DNA of 64,000 bases from Pseudarthrobacter sp. fls2-241-R2A-127 (GTDB taxonomy: Bacteria > Actinomycetota > Actinomycetes > Actinomycetales > Micrococcaceae), in NCBI RefSeq assembly GCF_030209355.1, contig NZ_JARVSF010000002.1, forward strand, positions 186,001 to 250,000, read 5' to 3'. How positions within the stretch are numbered: position 1 is the stretch's first letter; every line of letters begins with the position of its first letter. Positions 1 through 8,632 of this stretch are shown piece after piece. Under the pieces are notes generated by a model. That model did not search any database and was not told the DNA's origin. It was given only the letters and a program-made list of their open reading frames with translations. A program made the position numbers and the translations under genes.

Positions 1-564
1 CAGTTCCCTGCTGACCGTTGAGGGCGACCGCCCCAGGGTATGGGCTATCGCCCTAATCGATGATCCCGCGGTCTGCAGGTCCCGGATCAGCTCCCGCTCA
101 TGGACGTTGAGGTATCGCGGGTCAAGGCGCTTCTCCAGGGCAGATACCGGGACCGGTTTGGTTCCGGCCGTCCCGCCGGGCCGGGTCATGGTGGTCACCC
201 CATTGTTGTAGTCCACCGTCCTGCCGCCAGGGTAAATTCTGCCGTTCCGAGTCCTGCGGACACCCGTGTCCCACTCGTCGGCAGTTGTACGGTGAATGCC
301 CAGCGTCCTGGCCGCCTCTCGGCGCGAGAAACCTGCATGACGAAGCCGGAAGAAATCCTCCCGGGTAGGCATTTCTGAACGCTTCCGGGCCAAGCCAGCC
401 TTCTGTATCCACCGATAACAGGTATTCCGGTTCAGTCCGACCTCAGCCGCAGCGTCGGTCGCATTTCCAAGCCGCTCAAACGCCCGGAAGAACTGCTCCA
501 TCTGCTCAGCTGTCGCCCTCGCATACTTCCTTGACTTAGACGAAGGATCGCTTAAATGCGGCAC
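1..564 (-). CDS. IS30-family transposase, N-terminal part (runs off window)
   Basis: The minus-strand frame opens with GTG and stays open to the window edge, giving 188 codons of the N-terminus. It holds two helix-turn-helix segments: one near residues 20-55 with a resolvase-like GLNRNTCYRWIQKAGL segment, and a second at the edge, where HERELIRDL and AIAHTLGRSPSTVSREL match the HTH that precedes the DDE domain of IS30 transposases. The catalytic DDE domain lies outside the window, so activity cannot be judged. The composition is less GC-rich than the neighbouring genes, as expected for an insertion sequence. The family call is firm; intact or broken status is unknown. Confidence 0.85.
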   Translation of the reverse strand, partial: MPHLSDPSSKSRKYARATAEQMEQFFRAFERLGNATDAAAEVGLNRNTCYRWIQKAGLARKRSEMPTREDFFRLRHAGFSRREAARTLGIHRTTADEWDTGVRRTRNGRIYPGGRTVDYNNGVTTMTRPGGTAGTKPVPVSALEKRLDPRYLNVHERELIRDLQTAGSSIRAIAHTLGRSPSTVSREL

Positions 565-606
565 GGTCGTTGCAACTCCCAAAATTAATGGGTGTTGCAA
601 CGACCG
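564..606. repeat. 17-bp inverted repeat at the IS30 5' end
   Basis: The arms CGGTCGTTGCAACTCCC and GGGTGTTGCAACGACCG are inverted copies with one mismatch around a 9-bp AT-rich loop. They sit directly upstream of the transposase start and overlap it by one base. The right arm plus following bases probably belongs to the terminal repeat of the element; the pair may also act as transposase operator. The other terminus is outside the window, so the exact IS boundary and any target duplication cannot be set. Confidence 0.6.
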
Positions 607-698
607 CTAGAACTCAAGTGGCCACCCGCCGTCGTCGGTTGCGGGGCCGGTGGTTGCGCCCGTCGAAACCTGGTTTGACGGGTGCAGCCGGTGCCCGG

Positions 699-1331
699 TT
701 ACCCGTTGTTGGCGATGCCCGTGCGTGCCATGGCGTCAGCGTAAGCCGTGCGCATGTCCTCGAGGAACTCTTCCTGGCGGGCCGGGGAACCAGCGAAGGC
801 GCGTCCGCTCAGGGAACGGACCTTGTAGGTCTTCAGGCCTCGGCGCCACAGCAGCGGGACTTCGGTTTTCAGCAGCAGGTTGGCCAGGCGGTTCGCCTCC
901 GTGCCGTGCGCCACGATCACCGAGGCTCGCGGGACGAGGGCCAGGAACTTCAGCAGCGGCTTCAGGCCGGCCTGCACCTGGTCCGGGGTGAATTTTCCGT
1001 TGGCCTCACCGGGGACGTGCCACGGGTGGACGTTCCAAGGCATCACGAATTCCGGGCGGAGGCCCAGCTTCCACTGGATGCCCAGCATGCGGGTCGCGGC
1101 GTCCTGGTCGCCGGCGGTGATGAAACCGGACTGGTCCATCTCGCCAATGTTGGAGAACAGGCTGATGATGCGGCATTCCTCGACATCGTGCATGGGGTCC
1201 ACATAGGGCACCACGGTTCCGGGCTTCGCCTCCTGCAGGGAATCACACAGCTCGTTGACAGCGGAAACGCTGGGTTCGTAGCGGCGGCTCATGAGCTGTT
1301 CGTGGAATGTTTCGGGGGCCAGTGCGGTCAT
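699..1331 (-). CDS. Uracil-DNA glycosylase-like protein
   Basis: A 210-residue cytoplasmic protein resembling the uracil-DNA glycosylase superfamily, which excises uracil or other damaged bases in base-excision repair. The clearest motif is MPWNVHPWHVP near residue 97, similar to the Asn-Pro-rich active-site loop of the fold; a VIVAHGTEANRL segment near residue 140 would be the second half of the Rossmann-like core. The classical GQDPYH motif of family 1 is absent, so it belongs to a divergent branch. It starts with ATG and stands alone between the IS30 end and the MetE-like gene. Superfamily membership is likely; substrate is not known. Confidence 0.65.
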   Translation of the reverse strand: MTALAPETFHEQLMSRRYEPSVSAVNELCDSLQEAKPGTVVPYVDPMHDVEECRIISLFSNIGEMDQSGFITAGDQDAATRMLGIQWKLGLRPEFVMPWNVHPWHVPGEANGKFTPDQVQAGLKPLLKFLALVPRASVIVAHGTEANRLANLLLKTEVPLLWRRGLKTYKVRSLSGRAFAGSPARQEEFLEDMRTAYADAMARTGIANNG

Positions 1332-1543
1332 GAAGGGCTGGTTCTCCTGCGGGGATTGATGTTGCGTCCACCACTGAAAATGGGCGCACGGCGGCGCAAA
1401 TGATCAACGGTGGTTAGTTGGGGTGGGCCGATTCCGGGTCGGCCTCTGCCAGTTTACCAAGCCCGGGGAAACGAAACGCCGGTCCGGTGCACCTCATTCC
1501 TGGCGCACGGGACCGGCGGTCATTTCCCGGACCGGGCGGACTG

Positions 1544-2751
1544 CTACCAGAGGCGCTTGGTGGCCCGGCGGGCACCCTCGCCCAGCGCCTCAAGTTTGGC
1601 GAACGCGATCTGCGGGTGGACCCGGCCGCCCAAGCCGCAGTCCGTGGATGCGATGACGTTCTCGCGTCCCACCAATTCGGCGAACCGGACAATCCGGTCC
1701 GCGACGAGGTCCGGGTGCTCCACGACGTTGGTGGCGTGCGACACGACGCCCGGGATGATGACCTTGCCCTCGGGGAGCTTGGTGTCCTCCCAAACCCGCC
1801 ATTCGTGTTCGTGCCGGACATTGGCCGCCTCGAAGGAGTAGGCGCCGGCGTTGACCTGCAGGACGGAGCCGATGATGTCCGCGAACGGGATGTCTGTGGT
1901 GTGCGGACCGTGCCAGGAGCCCCAGCAAACATGGAGCCGGATCTGTTCCCGCGGAAGGTCCCGCAAGGCCCAGTTGGTGGCCTCCACGCGCAGCTGGATG
2001 AACTTCAGGTAGTCCTCGAGGGACGGCTCCGGATTGATCTGGTCCCAGCTTTCGGCCAAGGACGGATCGTCGAGCTGGACCGTCAGTCCGGCGTCGATGA
2101 TGGCTTGGTATTCCTCGCGCATGGCATCGGCGCAGGCGTAGAGGAGTTCCTCGTCAGTCTTGTAGAACTCGTTGGCTACGCGGGCACAGGAACCGGGGGA
2201 CAGGGACGCGACGAATCCGTCTTTGAGCCCTGCCGCCTCGAGCCCGGTCTTCAGGTTCTTGATGTCCGAGGCCACCAGGTCATGGCCGGTGTAGGTGAGG
2301 GGCCCGGCGATCTTCGGCTGGGACACACTCTTCCGGTGCGCCAGGATCCCGGACGATGGATCGTTGTACGCCTCGTTGAACGCCTGCCGGTCCCGCCGGT
2401 CGGGGAAGGACGTCAGCACGACGTTTCCGGGCGAGGAACGCCGGACCCCGGCCTCTGCCCACGGTCCACGTTGGTTGGCTCCAGGCCGCCGAGCCGGGCG
2501 AAGGAGTAGTTCCACCAGGCCCCGTAGTCCACCGAGCTGGACATCGTGTGCCCGTACTCGCCGTCGTTGGGGACGTCGATGCCGAGGTCCTTCTGGCGCT
2601 GGACGACGTCCACCACGGAGGCCTCCAGCAGGTCCAGGAACTCGGGGGTGATCCCGTCCGCTTCCTTCGCCTCGTTGGCTGCGATCAGCTCGGGCGTGCG
2701 GGGCAACGAGCCGGCGTGGGTAGCCCGGATGTGGTCGGAGTTCAGGGGCAT
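1544..2751 (-). pseudogene. Cobalamin-independent methionine synthase (MetE C-terminal type), frameshifted
   Basis: A short MetE-like protein (COG0620, the catalytic C-terminal half only), expected at about 402 residues. The first part, MPLNSDHIRATHAGSLPR onward, is in one frame as far as NVDR. The rest, from WAEAGVRRSSPGN, continues in another frame, and one missing base next to position 2462 explains the break exactly. Zinc ligands in the repaired protein would be His274, Cys276, Glu308 and Cys372 (LHVCWG, SFEAAN, STDCGLGG). The family transfers a methyl group to homocysteine or related thiols. A SAM riboswitch lies directly upstream, which supports a methionine-related role. Either the gene is recently inactivated or the base is a sequencing error; conservation of the rest favours a very recent event. 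Confidence 0.8.
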
Positions 2752-2766
2752 GCTGGAGTTTTCCTT

Positions 2767-2868
2767 TCCATCGGTACTGGCAGTAGCACCTTCGGGACAG
2801 GCACACGGCCTGCCTGCGCGGGTTGCTGCGGCGTCGCTGAGCCAGGTCTCTCAGCCGCTCCGGATGGT
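2767..2868 (-). promoter_or_regulatory. SAM riboswitch (S-box/SAM-I-like aptamer)
   Basis: Read on the minus strand, the leader of the MetE-like gene carries the S-box core in order: GGCTGAGAGACCTGGCTC, then CGCAGCAACC, a P3 hairpin CAGGCA/TGCCTG, then AAGGTGCTACTGCCAGTACC. The closing helix P1 pairs CCATC (2867-2863) with GATGG (2772-2768). The purine-rich GGAAAGGA ribosome-binding site follows immediately, 10-16 bases before the ATG, so SAM binding probably controls ribosome access rather than termination; no terminator stem is visible. Whether it is classic SAM-I or the actinobacterial SAM-I/IV variant cannot be settled by eye. Confidence 0.85.
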
Positions 2869-3432
2869 CCACTCCTACCAAATTCCACCGGCTCGCAGCA
2901 GGGCAAATCGGTTTCACAATGTGGCTCGGCACACTTCTACTGTCGGGCCGGTAAATTACCGGTCGTCGTAATTTTTCTCTTCCGTTCGGGAACCTTTTAG
3001 ATTTACCAGCCGTTATTGGCATTGTTTGAAGAGATTCTTTCAGGCATTAAATACAAACTGGCATTAATTGATGGCAGTCCACATTCTTGCTTGGATTTTG
3101 TCGCACCCTGCGATGGGGGACATGGCGGCTGGACCCACTCCATGCATCAACTAAGACCCCAACTACGGCGGCAACGGCCAGCTAACCACAAGCAAGGTGC
3201 AGCCGGCCCGGGCCCGCCGCGATCCCCTGCAGGACCGCGGCGGGCCAATCGAGTGGACAAAGTGCCTGATCCGCTAAACTTGGGTGGTAAGAGCCCCGGA
3301 ACTCTTGCGTCGCTGCGCCGCCCTGCGGTCCGGCGAAGGCCGGTCTGTTCGGGGCATTCTCATGAACGGTGCTGCGCAGGTCCGCTCCCCGCGGCCGGAC
3401 CCGGGCAGCCCGAACGAATGGGGGAGGATCCC
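2869..3432 (+). other. Intergenic region between the metE-like leader and purA
   Basis: No convincing gene is present. The part from 2940 to 3075 is clearly AT-rich and must hold the divergent promoters. A possible sigma-70 site for purA is TGGACA (3254-3259) and TAAACT (3275-3280), with a short 15-base spacer, about 150 bases before the start. The leader of purA is therefore long, but I saw no recognisable purine riboswitch core in it. Confidence 0.35.
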
Positions 3433-4722
3433 ATGCCAGCAATTGTGATCGTAGGAGCCCAGTGGGGCGACGAAGGAAAAGGCAAGGCCACCGACCTTCT
3501 GGGCGGCCGTGTTGACTACGTCGTCAAGCCCAACGGCGGCAACAACGCCGGGCACACCGTCGTCGTAGGCGGTGAAAAGTACGAACTCAAACTGCTGCCC
3601 GCAGGCATTCTCAGCCCCAACGCGGTCCCCATCATCGGCAACGGCTGCGTGGTGAACCTTGAGGCCCTTTTCCAGGAGATCGAAGGACTCCAGGCCCGCG
3701 GCGCGGATACCTCACGGCTTCGCGTATCCGCCAACGCCCACCTGGTGGCCCCGTACCACCAGGTGCTGGACAAGGTGACCGAACGCTTCCTCGGCAGCCG
3801 CGCGATCGGAACCACGGGACGCGGCATTGGCCCCGCCTACATGGACAAGGTGGCCAGGCTGGGCATCCGGGTGCAGGACGTCTTTGACGAATCCATCCTC
3901 CGCCAGAAGGTGGAAGGCTCGCTGCGCCAGAAGAACGAGCTCCTGGTCAAGGTCTACAACCGCCGCGGCGTTGTGGTGGACGAGATCGTTGAGTACTTCC
4001 TGTCCTTTGCCGACCGCCTCCGCCCGTTGGTCATCGACAGCACGCTGGTCCTCAATACCGCCCTGGATGAGGGCAAGGTAGTCCTGATGGAAGGCGGCCA
4101 GGCCACGTTCCTGGACGTTGACCACGGAACCTACCCGTTCGTGACGTCCTCCAACCCAACGGCCGGCGGCGCGTCGGTGGGCTCCGGCATCGGTCCCACC
4201 CGGATTTCCCGCTCGATCGGCATCATCAAGGCCTACACCACGCGCGTCGGTGCCGGCCCGTTCCCCACGGAACTCTTTGACGAGATGGGCATGTACCTGC
4301 AGAAGACCGGCGGTGAGTTCGGCGTCAACACCGGGCGCCCGCGCCGCTGCGGCTGGTACGACGCCGTCCTGGCCCGCCACGCGTCCCGCGTGAACGGCTT
4401 CACCGACTACTTTGTGACCAAGCTGGACGTACTCACCGGCATCGAGCAGATCCCCGTGTGCGTGGCGTACGACGTGGACGGAGTCCGCCACGACGAGATG
4501 CCCATGACGCAGACGGAGTTCCACCACGCCAAGCCCATCTTCGAGTACTTCGATGGCTGGACCGAGGACATCACCGGCGCCCGCACCCTCGCGGACCTCC
4601 CGGAAAACGCCAGGAACTACGTGCTCGCGCTCGAGAAGCTCTCCGGAACCCGGTTCTCCGCGATTGGTGTTGGTCCGGACCGCGACCAGACCATCGTGGT
4701 GAACGACCTCATCAACGACTGA
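3433..4722 (+). CDS. purA: Adenylosuccinate synthetase
   Basis: A 429-residue PurA of the usual length. It makes adenylosuccinate from IMP, aspartate and GTP, the first committed step to AMP. The N-terminal [17 protein letters not shown] carries the GTP-binding loop and catalytic Asp; [13 protein letters not shown] and [12 protein letters not shown] are the IMP and switch loops; [12 protein letters not shown] near residue 300 binds IMP/aspartate. I took the ATG before PAIVIVG because homologues begin there and GGGGGAGG lies upstream; an in-frame ATG five codons earlier is less likely. It is monocistronic: a strong hairpin follows within 60 bp. Other purine genes (purSQL) lie 7 kb away on the opposite strand. 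Confidence 0.98.
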   Translation: MPAIVIVGAQWGDEGKGKATDLLGGRVDYVVKPNGGNNAGHTVVVGGEKYELKLLPAGILSPNAVPIIGNGCVVNLEALFQEIEGLQARGADTSRLRVSANAHLVAPYHQVLDKVTERFLGSRAIGTTGRGIGPAYMDKVARLGIRVQDVFDESILRQKVEGSLRQKNELLVKVYNRRGVVVDEIVEYFLSFADRLRPLVIDSTLVLNTALDEGKVVLMEGGQATFLDVDHGTYPFVTSSNPTAGGASVGSGIGPTRISRSIGIIKAYTTRVGAGPFPTELFDEMGMYLQKTGGEFGVNTGRPRRCGWYDAVLARHASRVNGFTDYFVTKLDVLTGIEQIPVCVAYDVDGVRHDEMPMTQTEFHHAKPIFEYFDGWTEDITGARTLADLPENARNYVLALEKLSGTRFSAIGVGPDRDQTIVVNDLIND

Positions 4723-4752
4723 CACGGCCCTTCGGAACACCGTAGACGACGG

Positions 4753-4783
4753 CGGCGGCCCACCTGTTGCAGGTGGGCCGCCG
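4753..4783 (+). terminator. purA terminator hairpin
   Basis: A perfect 13-bp stem, CGGCGGCCCACCT paired with AGGTGGGCCGCCG around a GTTGC loop, 30 bp after the purA stop. The following bases are only mildly T-rich (CTGGTGTTTGG). Confidence 0.75.
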
Positions 4784-4980
4784 CTGGTGTTTGGCGGCGT
4801 GGGCAGTAATTTACACAGGCTTAACGCGATGGGTCTTGTAGCCCTGCAGGCGCCGCAGCCAGACTCATTAACACCATTTGAACTGATCAGCGGACGGTTC
4901 CCCCATGAGTTTGGCGGTGCAGGGATGCACCCCGCGGAGAGCCGGCGCCGGTCGAAATCACCAGACCGGAAGGACACGCC

Positions 4981-5343
4981 GTGGCAGGGAACTTTGAAGT
5001 CTTTCTTGATCCGGAGCTGCTTTACAGGTTTCGGCTGCTGGGACCTGACGGGTCGGTCATGGCCGTCTCGCAAGGCTTCCAGGACAAGGCGGCGGTAGCT
5101 GCCGGTATCGCGGCCGTGCGTGAATGTGCCGGGACAGGCCTGGTGACCGATCTCAGCCCGGCCGGGGCAGTCTCCCGGCCGCCCGCTGCGGCCGCCGACG
5201 CCGCTCCCGGCGAACTGCCCGCCGTCGTCGTTCCCGCGTGCGATGACCAGCGGCTGCCGGTGAGGCTGCACGCGTACGCTCTGGCTAAGACACCGCGCAG
5301 GCAGGCCATGCCGCCGCGGTGGACCACTGCAGCTGCACGCTGA
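4981..5343 (+). CDS. DUF1508 (YegP-like) protein
   Basis: A 120-residue protein starting at GTG, with GGAAGGA upstream. Residues 4-50 match the DUF1508/UPF0339 fold: FEVFLDPELLYRFRLLGPDG, then SVMAVSQGFQDKAAVAAGI. In E. coli YegP this short beta-beta-beta-alpha unit is repeated; here there is one copy followed by an Ala/Pro-rich tail of about 60 residues with no recognised domain. The function of the family is unknown. It is a single gene closed by a terminator. Confidence 0.8.
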   Translation: MAGNFEVFLDPELLYRFRLLGPDGSVMAVSQGFQDKAAVAAGIAAVRECAGTGLVTDLSPAGAVSRPPAAAADAAPGELPAVVVPACDDQRLPVRLHAYALAKTPRRQAMPPRWTTAAAR

Positions 5344-5424
5344 GGACCCGCGAAAAAAGAAATCAAAAAAACTTTCGCAAGGGCGTAACCCTTCCGGGGT
5401 CCGCAGCGATTACCCCTGTGAAGT

Positions 5425-5468
5425 GCCGGTCTGGAACCTGTCCCCCATCACGTTCCAGGCCGGCCCTT
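5425..5468 (+). terminator. Rho-independent terminator after the DUF1508 gene
   Basis: GCCGGTCTGGAAC and GTTCCAGGCCGGC form a 13-bp stem with one G-T pair and a 14-base loop, followed by CCTTTTG. It separates the DUF1508 gene from the sigma-factor operon. Confidence 0.7.
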
Positions 5469-5617
5469 TTGATCTCTTGGCAACGCCGCCGCGCGGGCGG
5501 CGACCTGTGGCGGTCACCGGCCAAGGAGGTTACTGAAGGGTAAAGTAAGAGGAGCGTTCCAGATCCACATGAGACGCTTCCCTTGCCGACGCCCTTTTGA
5601 TTGAAAGCACCACGTCA

Positions 5618-6169
5618 GTGACCGATGCACAGACAGATGCGGCCCCGGACCACGCCGTCCCCGGGCCTGCTGCCTTCAGCCTCGTCTACAAAACGTACGC
5701 ATCACAAGTCCTGGGCTACCTCGCGGCCCGTGGAGTCGAGGATCCGGAGGCGGCCATGCAGGAAGTGTTCCTTTCCGTCCTGCCCCGCCTCCACACCGTG
5801 CGGGGAGGGGAAACGGGACTGCGGACCTTCATCTTCAGTGTTGCCCACGCCCGCATGGTTGACGATCACCGGCGGCAGAGCCGTCATCCCGTAAAGCTGC
5901 CGTTTGAGCCCGAGCTGGACCAGCGCGAAGACACCTCCGCCGAAAAGGAAGCCCTGCGAAACATCTCGCCCGGCGAGGTCCTGGGGCTCCTGTCCGGGCT
6001 GCCCCAAGACCAGCGCGAAGTACTATCGCTGCGCCTGGTGGGAGGCCTGACCGTGGAACAGGCGGCGGAGGCCATGGACAAGAGCCCCGGCTCCGTGAAG
6101 CAGCTCCAGCGCCGTGCGCTGCTGAAACTCCGGGAACTGGCGTCAGTGAAGGAGTACCTCGCGCCATGA
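5618..6169 (+). CDS. ECF-type RNA polymerase sigma factor
   Basis: A 183-residue sigma factor of the ECF class. Region 2 is near residues 18-75 (YASQVLGYLAARGVEDPEAA, with the core-binding segment) and region 4 near residues 115-170: LSGLPQDQREVLSLRLVGGL and AAEAMDKSPGSVKQLQRRAL, the helix-turn-helix that reads the -35 element. I chose the GTG before TDAQTD; an in-frame TTG seven codons upstream is possible, and neither has a good ribosome-binding site. Its last bases overlap the start of the next gene (ATGA), which encodes a membrane protein, the normal place for an anti-sigma factor. The promoter it recognises is not known. Confidence 0.85.
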   Translation: MTDAQTDAAPDHAVPGPAAFSLVYKTYASQVLGYLAARGVEDPEAAMQEVFLSVLPRLHTVRGGETGLRTFIFSVAHARMVDDHRRQSRHPVKLPFEPELDQREDTSAEKEALRNISPGEVLGLLSGLPQDQREVLSLRLVGGLTVEQAAEAMDKSPGSVKQLQRRALLKLRELASVKEYLAP

Positions 6170-7074
6170 CACCACCAACGGGCAACCTTGCCTCCCTTGT
6201 CGACGACATGCTCGAGGACGCCGGCTGCGGCGATGACCACAAGCTCCGCGACACCCTGCTCTCCCTCGGTGCGCTCGCATCGTTCCCCGCCCCGGCACCC
6301 AGCGGTGAGCTCGCCGCCTTACTGGCACCAGCCGGCACGCCCGCGGTGGGAGACGCCGTGGAACATGCACCTGCCCCGGAGGAGCCCGACGACGACCTCG
6401 CGCGGCGTCGGCGGCGGCACCGCCCGACCGCCCTGGGCCTGGTCCTGGTGGCCGGGATGGGACTGGGCGTTGGCGGGGTGGCCGCCAGCACCTCCGCACC
6501 CGGAAGTGAAGCAGTGCAGCAACTGCTGGCTGACTGGACTCCACCGTGGAGCGCGCCGTCCACCGCCAGTGCCTCTGACGCAGGGGTCGGCTACCGGTCC
6601 CCGGCCCTTGCGGCCGACGAGGAAGTACCGGGTCCGGTTTCCGGCTCACCCGCCGCGGACCCGCACGGCGGAAGCCGCGCGGCCCGTCTCCTCGAAGACA
6701 CCGCCGGGGTGGCAGGCCGTGGCGGCTGGCGAAGCTGCGGTGGACCTTCCACCCACGACGACCGCAGCGGACCGGGAGCCTGCGTGCCGGGGCCGCTAGG
6801 GGCTGCCTTCCCGGCCGCGCCGGGAGGCACGACTGAGTCGGAGGGCCGCAGCCGGAACGACGCCGGGGTCCGGGCAGCGGCGGACGCCGCGCCGCCGGGG
6901 GCGCCTGCTGCAGGCAAGGCGGAGGCAGCCGGGACGAGCGCCCCGGCAACTGGCCAGGACATCCCAGGCACAGCCGCGCCCAAAGCGGCCGGTGCGCCGG
7001 GGGCAGCGGGCCAGGCGACGGGGCAAACCACGGGTCAGGGCAGCGGCCGGAAGCCTGAATCTCCGGCGAAATAG
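6166..7074 (+). CDS. Putative membrane anti-sigma factor / sigma-linked protein
   Basis: A 302-residue protein translationally coupled to the sigma factor. Residues 1-80 are an acidic cytoplasmic part, 81-86 an Arg cluster, 88-108 one hydrophobic helix (ALGLVLVAGMGLGVGGVAA), and the rest a long Ala/Pro/Gly-rich exported tail of low complexity. No zinc-binding HxxxCxxC motif of classic ZAS anti-sigma domains is present. Position and topology suggest it tethers or inhibits the sigma factor, but that is inference. The tail around residues 185-205 reads oddly in this frame, while the next frame reads more naturally for about 25 codons, so a compensated or uncorrected indel is possible. Confidence 0.55.
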   Translation: MTPPTGNLASLVDDMLEDAGCGDDHKLRDTLLSLGALASFPAPAPSGELAALLAPAGTPAVGDAVEHAPAPEEPDDDLARRRRRHRPTALGLVLVAGMGLGVGGVAASTSAPGSEAVQQLLADWTPPWSAPSTASASDAGVGYRSPALAADEEVPGPVSGSPAADPHGGSRAARLLEDTAGVAGRGGWRSCGGPSTHDDRSGPGACVPGPLGAAFPAAPGGTTESEGRSRNDAGVRAAADAAPPGAPAAGKAEAAGTSAPATGQDIPGTAAPKAAGAPGAAGQATGQTTGQGSGRKPESPAK

Positions 7075-7136
7075 CTTGTGGTCCCACTATTTGCCTGGGA
7101 CCAACCGATCCGGAAAGTGAAGCGTAGGCTGATCGC

Positions 7137-7562
7137 ATGGGCCACACCAACGATCCCGAAGTCATTGAACGCCTCATGCGCACCAAAGGTCGGTGGGCCA
7201 TCGTGGGCCTGACCACCAACGAGTGGCGCGCCGCCTACGATACGTCGCTGTTCATCCGTGACAAGCTCGGCATGGAAATCATCCCCGTCAACCTGCCCGG
7301 CGAACCTGTCCATGGCGAGACCGGGTACCGCACCCTCGCCGATATTCCGGCGGAAAAGCGGCCTATCGACGTCGTGGACTGCTTCGTGAACTCGCAGCGG
7401 GTGGGTGACATAGTGGACCAGGCCATCGCCGCCGGCGCCAAAGCCGTATGGCTGCAGCTGGGGGTCATCGACGAAGCCGCCGCGGAACGCGCCAAGGCGG
7501 CAGGCCTTGACGTGGTGATGAACGCCTGCCCGGCCCAATTGGCCTGGAAGTACAACCTCTAG
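7137..7562 (+). CDS. CoA-binding domain protein (YccU-like)
   Basis: A 141-residue single-domain protein with a Rossmann-like CoA-binding fold (CoA_binding_2). WAIVGLTTNEWRAAYDTSLF gives the nucleotide-binding turn at residues 20-40; IIPVNLP, IDVVDCFVN and KAVWLQLGVID follow in the expected order, and VVMNACPAQLAWK closes the domain. Relatives occur as stand-alone proteins of unknown role and as the first domain of acyl-CoA synthetases. It converges on the oxygenase gene, overlapping it by four bases, so the two cannot be an operon. Confidence 0.85.
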   Translation: MGHTNDPEVIERLMRTKGRWAIVGLTTNEWRAAYDTSLFIRDKLGMEIIPVNLPGEPVHGETGYRTLADIPAEKRPIDVVDCFVNSQRVGDIVDQAIAAGAKAVWLQLGVIDEAAAERAKAAGLDVVMNACPAQLAWKYNL

Positions 7563-8587
7563 CGTTTCATCAGCTCCGGATAGTGCCGCTCGGTGACGTC
7601 CGGATGGGCGCGCATGCGTCCCTTGAGCATGTTCAGGCCAAAGGACGCCAACAGGGGGTTGGCGGGATCATCAGTGATGCCCCGTGCCGCGGCCTTCAGC
7701 TCCGGAGCCAGGGGGACCGAACGGATCACCGCGTCCAGCCGGGGCGACCAGAAGAACGGTACCGAGTAGCGGTCCACGCCCGGAGGCGGCGCCTGGACCC
7801 GGTGGATGGTAGCGGCGAGGTACCCTTCCGTGGCTACCTCCAGCATCTCGCCCAGGTTCACCACCAGCGCCCCCGGCAGCGGTTCCACCGGCAGCCATCG
7901 GGTGGTTGCCGGCGGCAGCACTTCAAGTCCACCAACATCGTCCTGCAGCAACAGGGTCACGAAGCCGTAGTCAGCGTGCGAGCCCACGCCCTGGTCGCCG
8001 GCGGCTTCCACCACGCCGCCCACATAGTGCACCAGCTTGCCCATCCAGGCAGGGGCATCCCCGAAAGGCTCGTCGAAGTAGTCTTCGGGAAGCCGCAGTG
8101 AGACAGCGATGGCCCTGAGGAGTTCCATGCCTACGCCGGACATCAAGGCGGCCCATTCCATGGCGGCCGGACGGAGTTCGGGGAACGCCTCTCCCGGCCA
8201 GAGGTTGGGGCCCTGCAGAAGCCAGTACGGCTGGTCTGCCGGAACCTCCGTAACCGGCTCGCGGTCCGGCGAATAGTCGATCTGTTCCCGGGCGTCCGCA
8301 CGGCCCTGGGTGATTTCGGTTCCCATCCGGGTGTAGCCGCGGAAGTGCGGTGACAAACGGTTGTCCAGCTTCATCCGTTCGTCCAGTGGCAGGTTGAAGA
8401 ACCGCCTGATGATGTCCAGGAGCTGTTCAGCCTGCCCGGGCCGGCCCCCGTATCCCGTGATTTGGAAGAACCCGACATTGTGGGTGGCGTGCCGCAGCTG
8501 TTCGATGAATTCCGGGCTGAAAGAGCCGTCCGCCTGCCGTGCGGAATGCAGGTCCAGAACAGGTATGACGCCCTGGTCGTGTGACAT
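7559..8587 (-). CDS. Isopenicillin-N-synthase-like 2-oxoglutarate/Fe(II) oxygenase
   Basis: A 342-residue non-haem iron oxygenase of the IPNS/flavonol-synthase group. The N-terminal DIOX_N region includes IPVLDL and NVGFFQITGYG. The Fe(II) ligands are His204 and Asp206 (GVGSHADYGFVTLL) and His262 (ATIHRV), with Arg273 in DRYSVPFF as the likely 2-oxoglutarate anchor. Bacterial members act on varied small molecules and the substrate cannot be read from the sequence. No biosynthetic cluster surrounds it. It is divergent from the YjbR gene, with a 45-bp shared promoter region. Confidence 0.85.
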   Translation of the reverse strand: MSHDQGVIPVLDLHSARQADGSFSPEFIEQLRHATHNVGFFQITGYGGRPGQAEQLLDIIRRFFNLPLDERMKLDNRLSPHFRGYTRMGTEITQGRADAREQIDYSPDREPVTEVPADQPYWLLQGPNLWPGEAFPELRPAAMEWAALMSGVGMELLRAIAVSLRLPEDYFDEPFGDAPAWMGKLVHYVGGVVEAAGDQGVGSHADYGFVTLLLQDDVGGLEVLPPATTRWLPVEPLPGALVVNLGEMLEVATEGYLAATIHRVQAPPPGVDRYSVPFFWSPRLDAVIRSVPLAPELKAAARGITDDPANPLLASFGLNMLKGRMRAHPDVTERHYPELMKR

Positions 8588-8632
8588 GCTCGCAGACTAG
8601 CACCGCGCTGCCCGGCTTTATAGGCTTCCTCC

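Noticed and set aside
3036..3432. Purine riboswitch before purA
   Set aside because: No conserved purine-aptamer core could be found in the leader.
3712..5271. Open minus-strand frame of about 520 codons across purA and DUF1508
   Set aside because: It crosses a terminator and two real genes and reads as low-complexity His/Gly/Val sequence.
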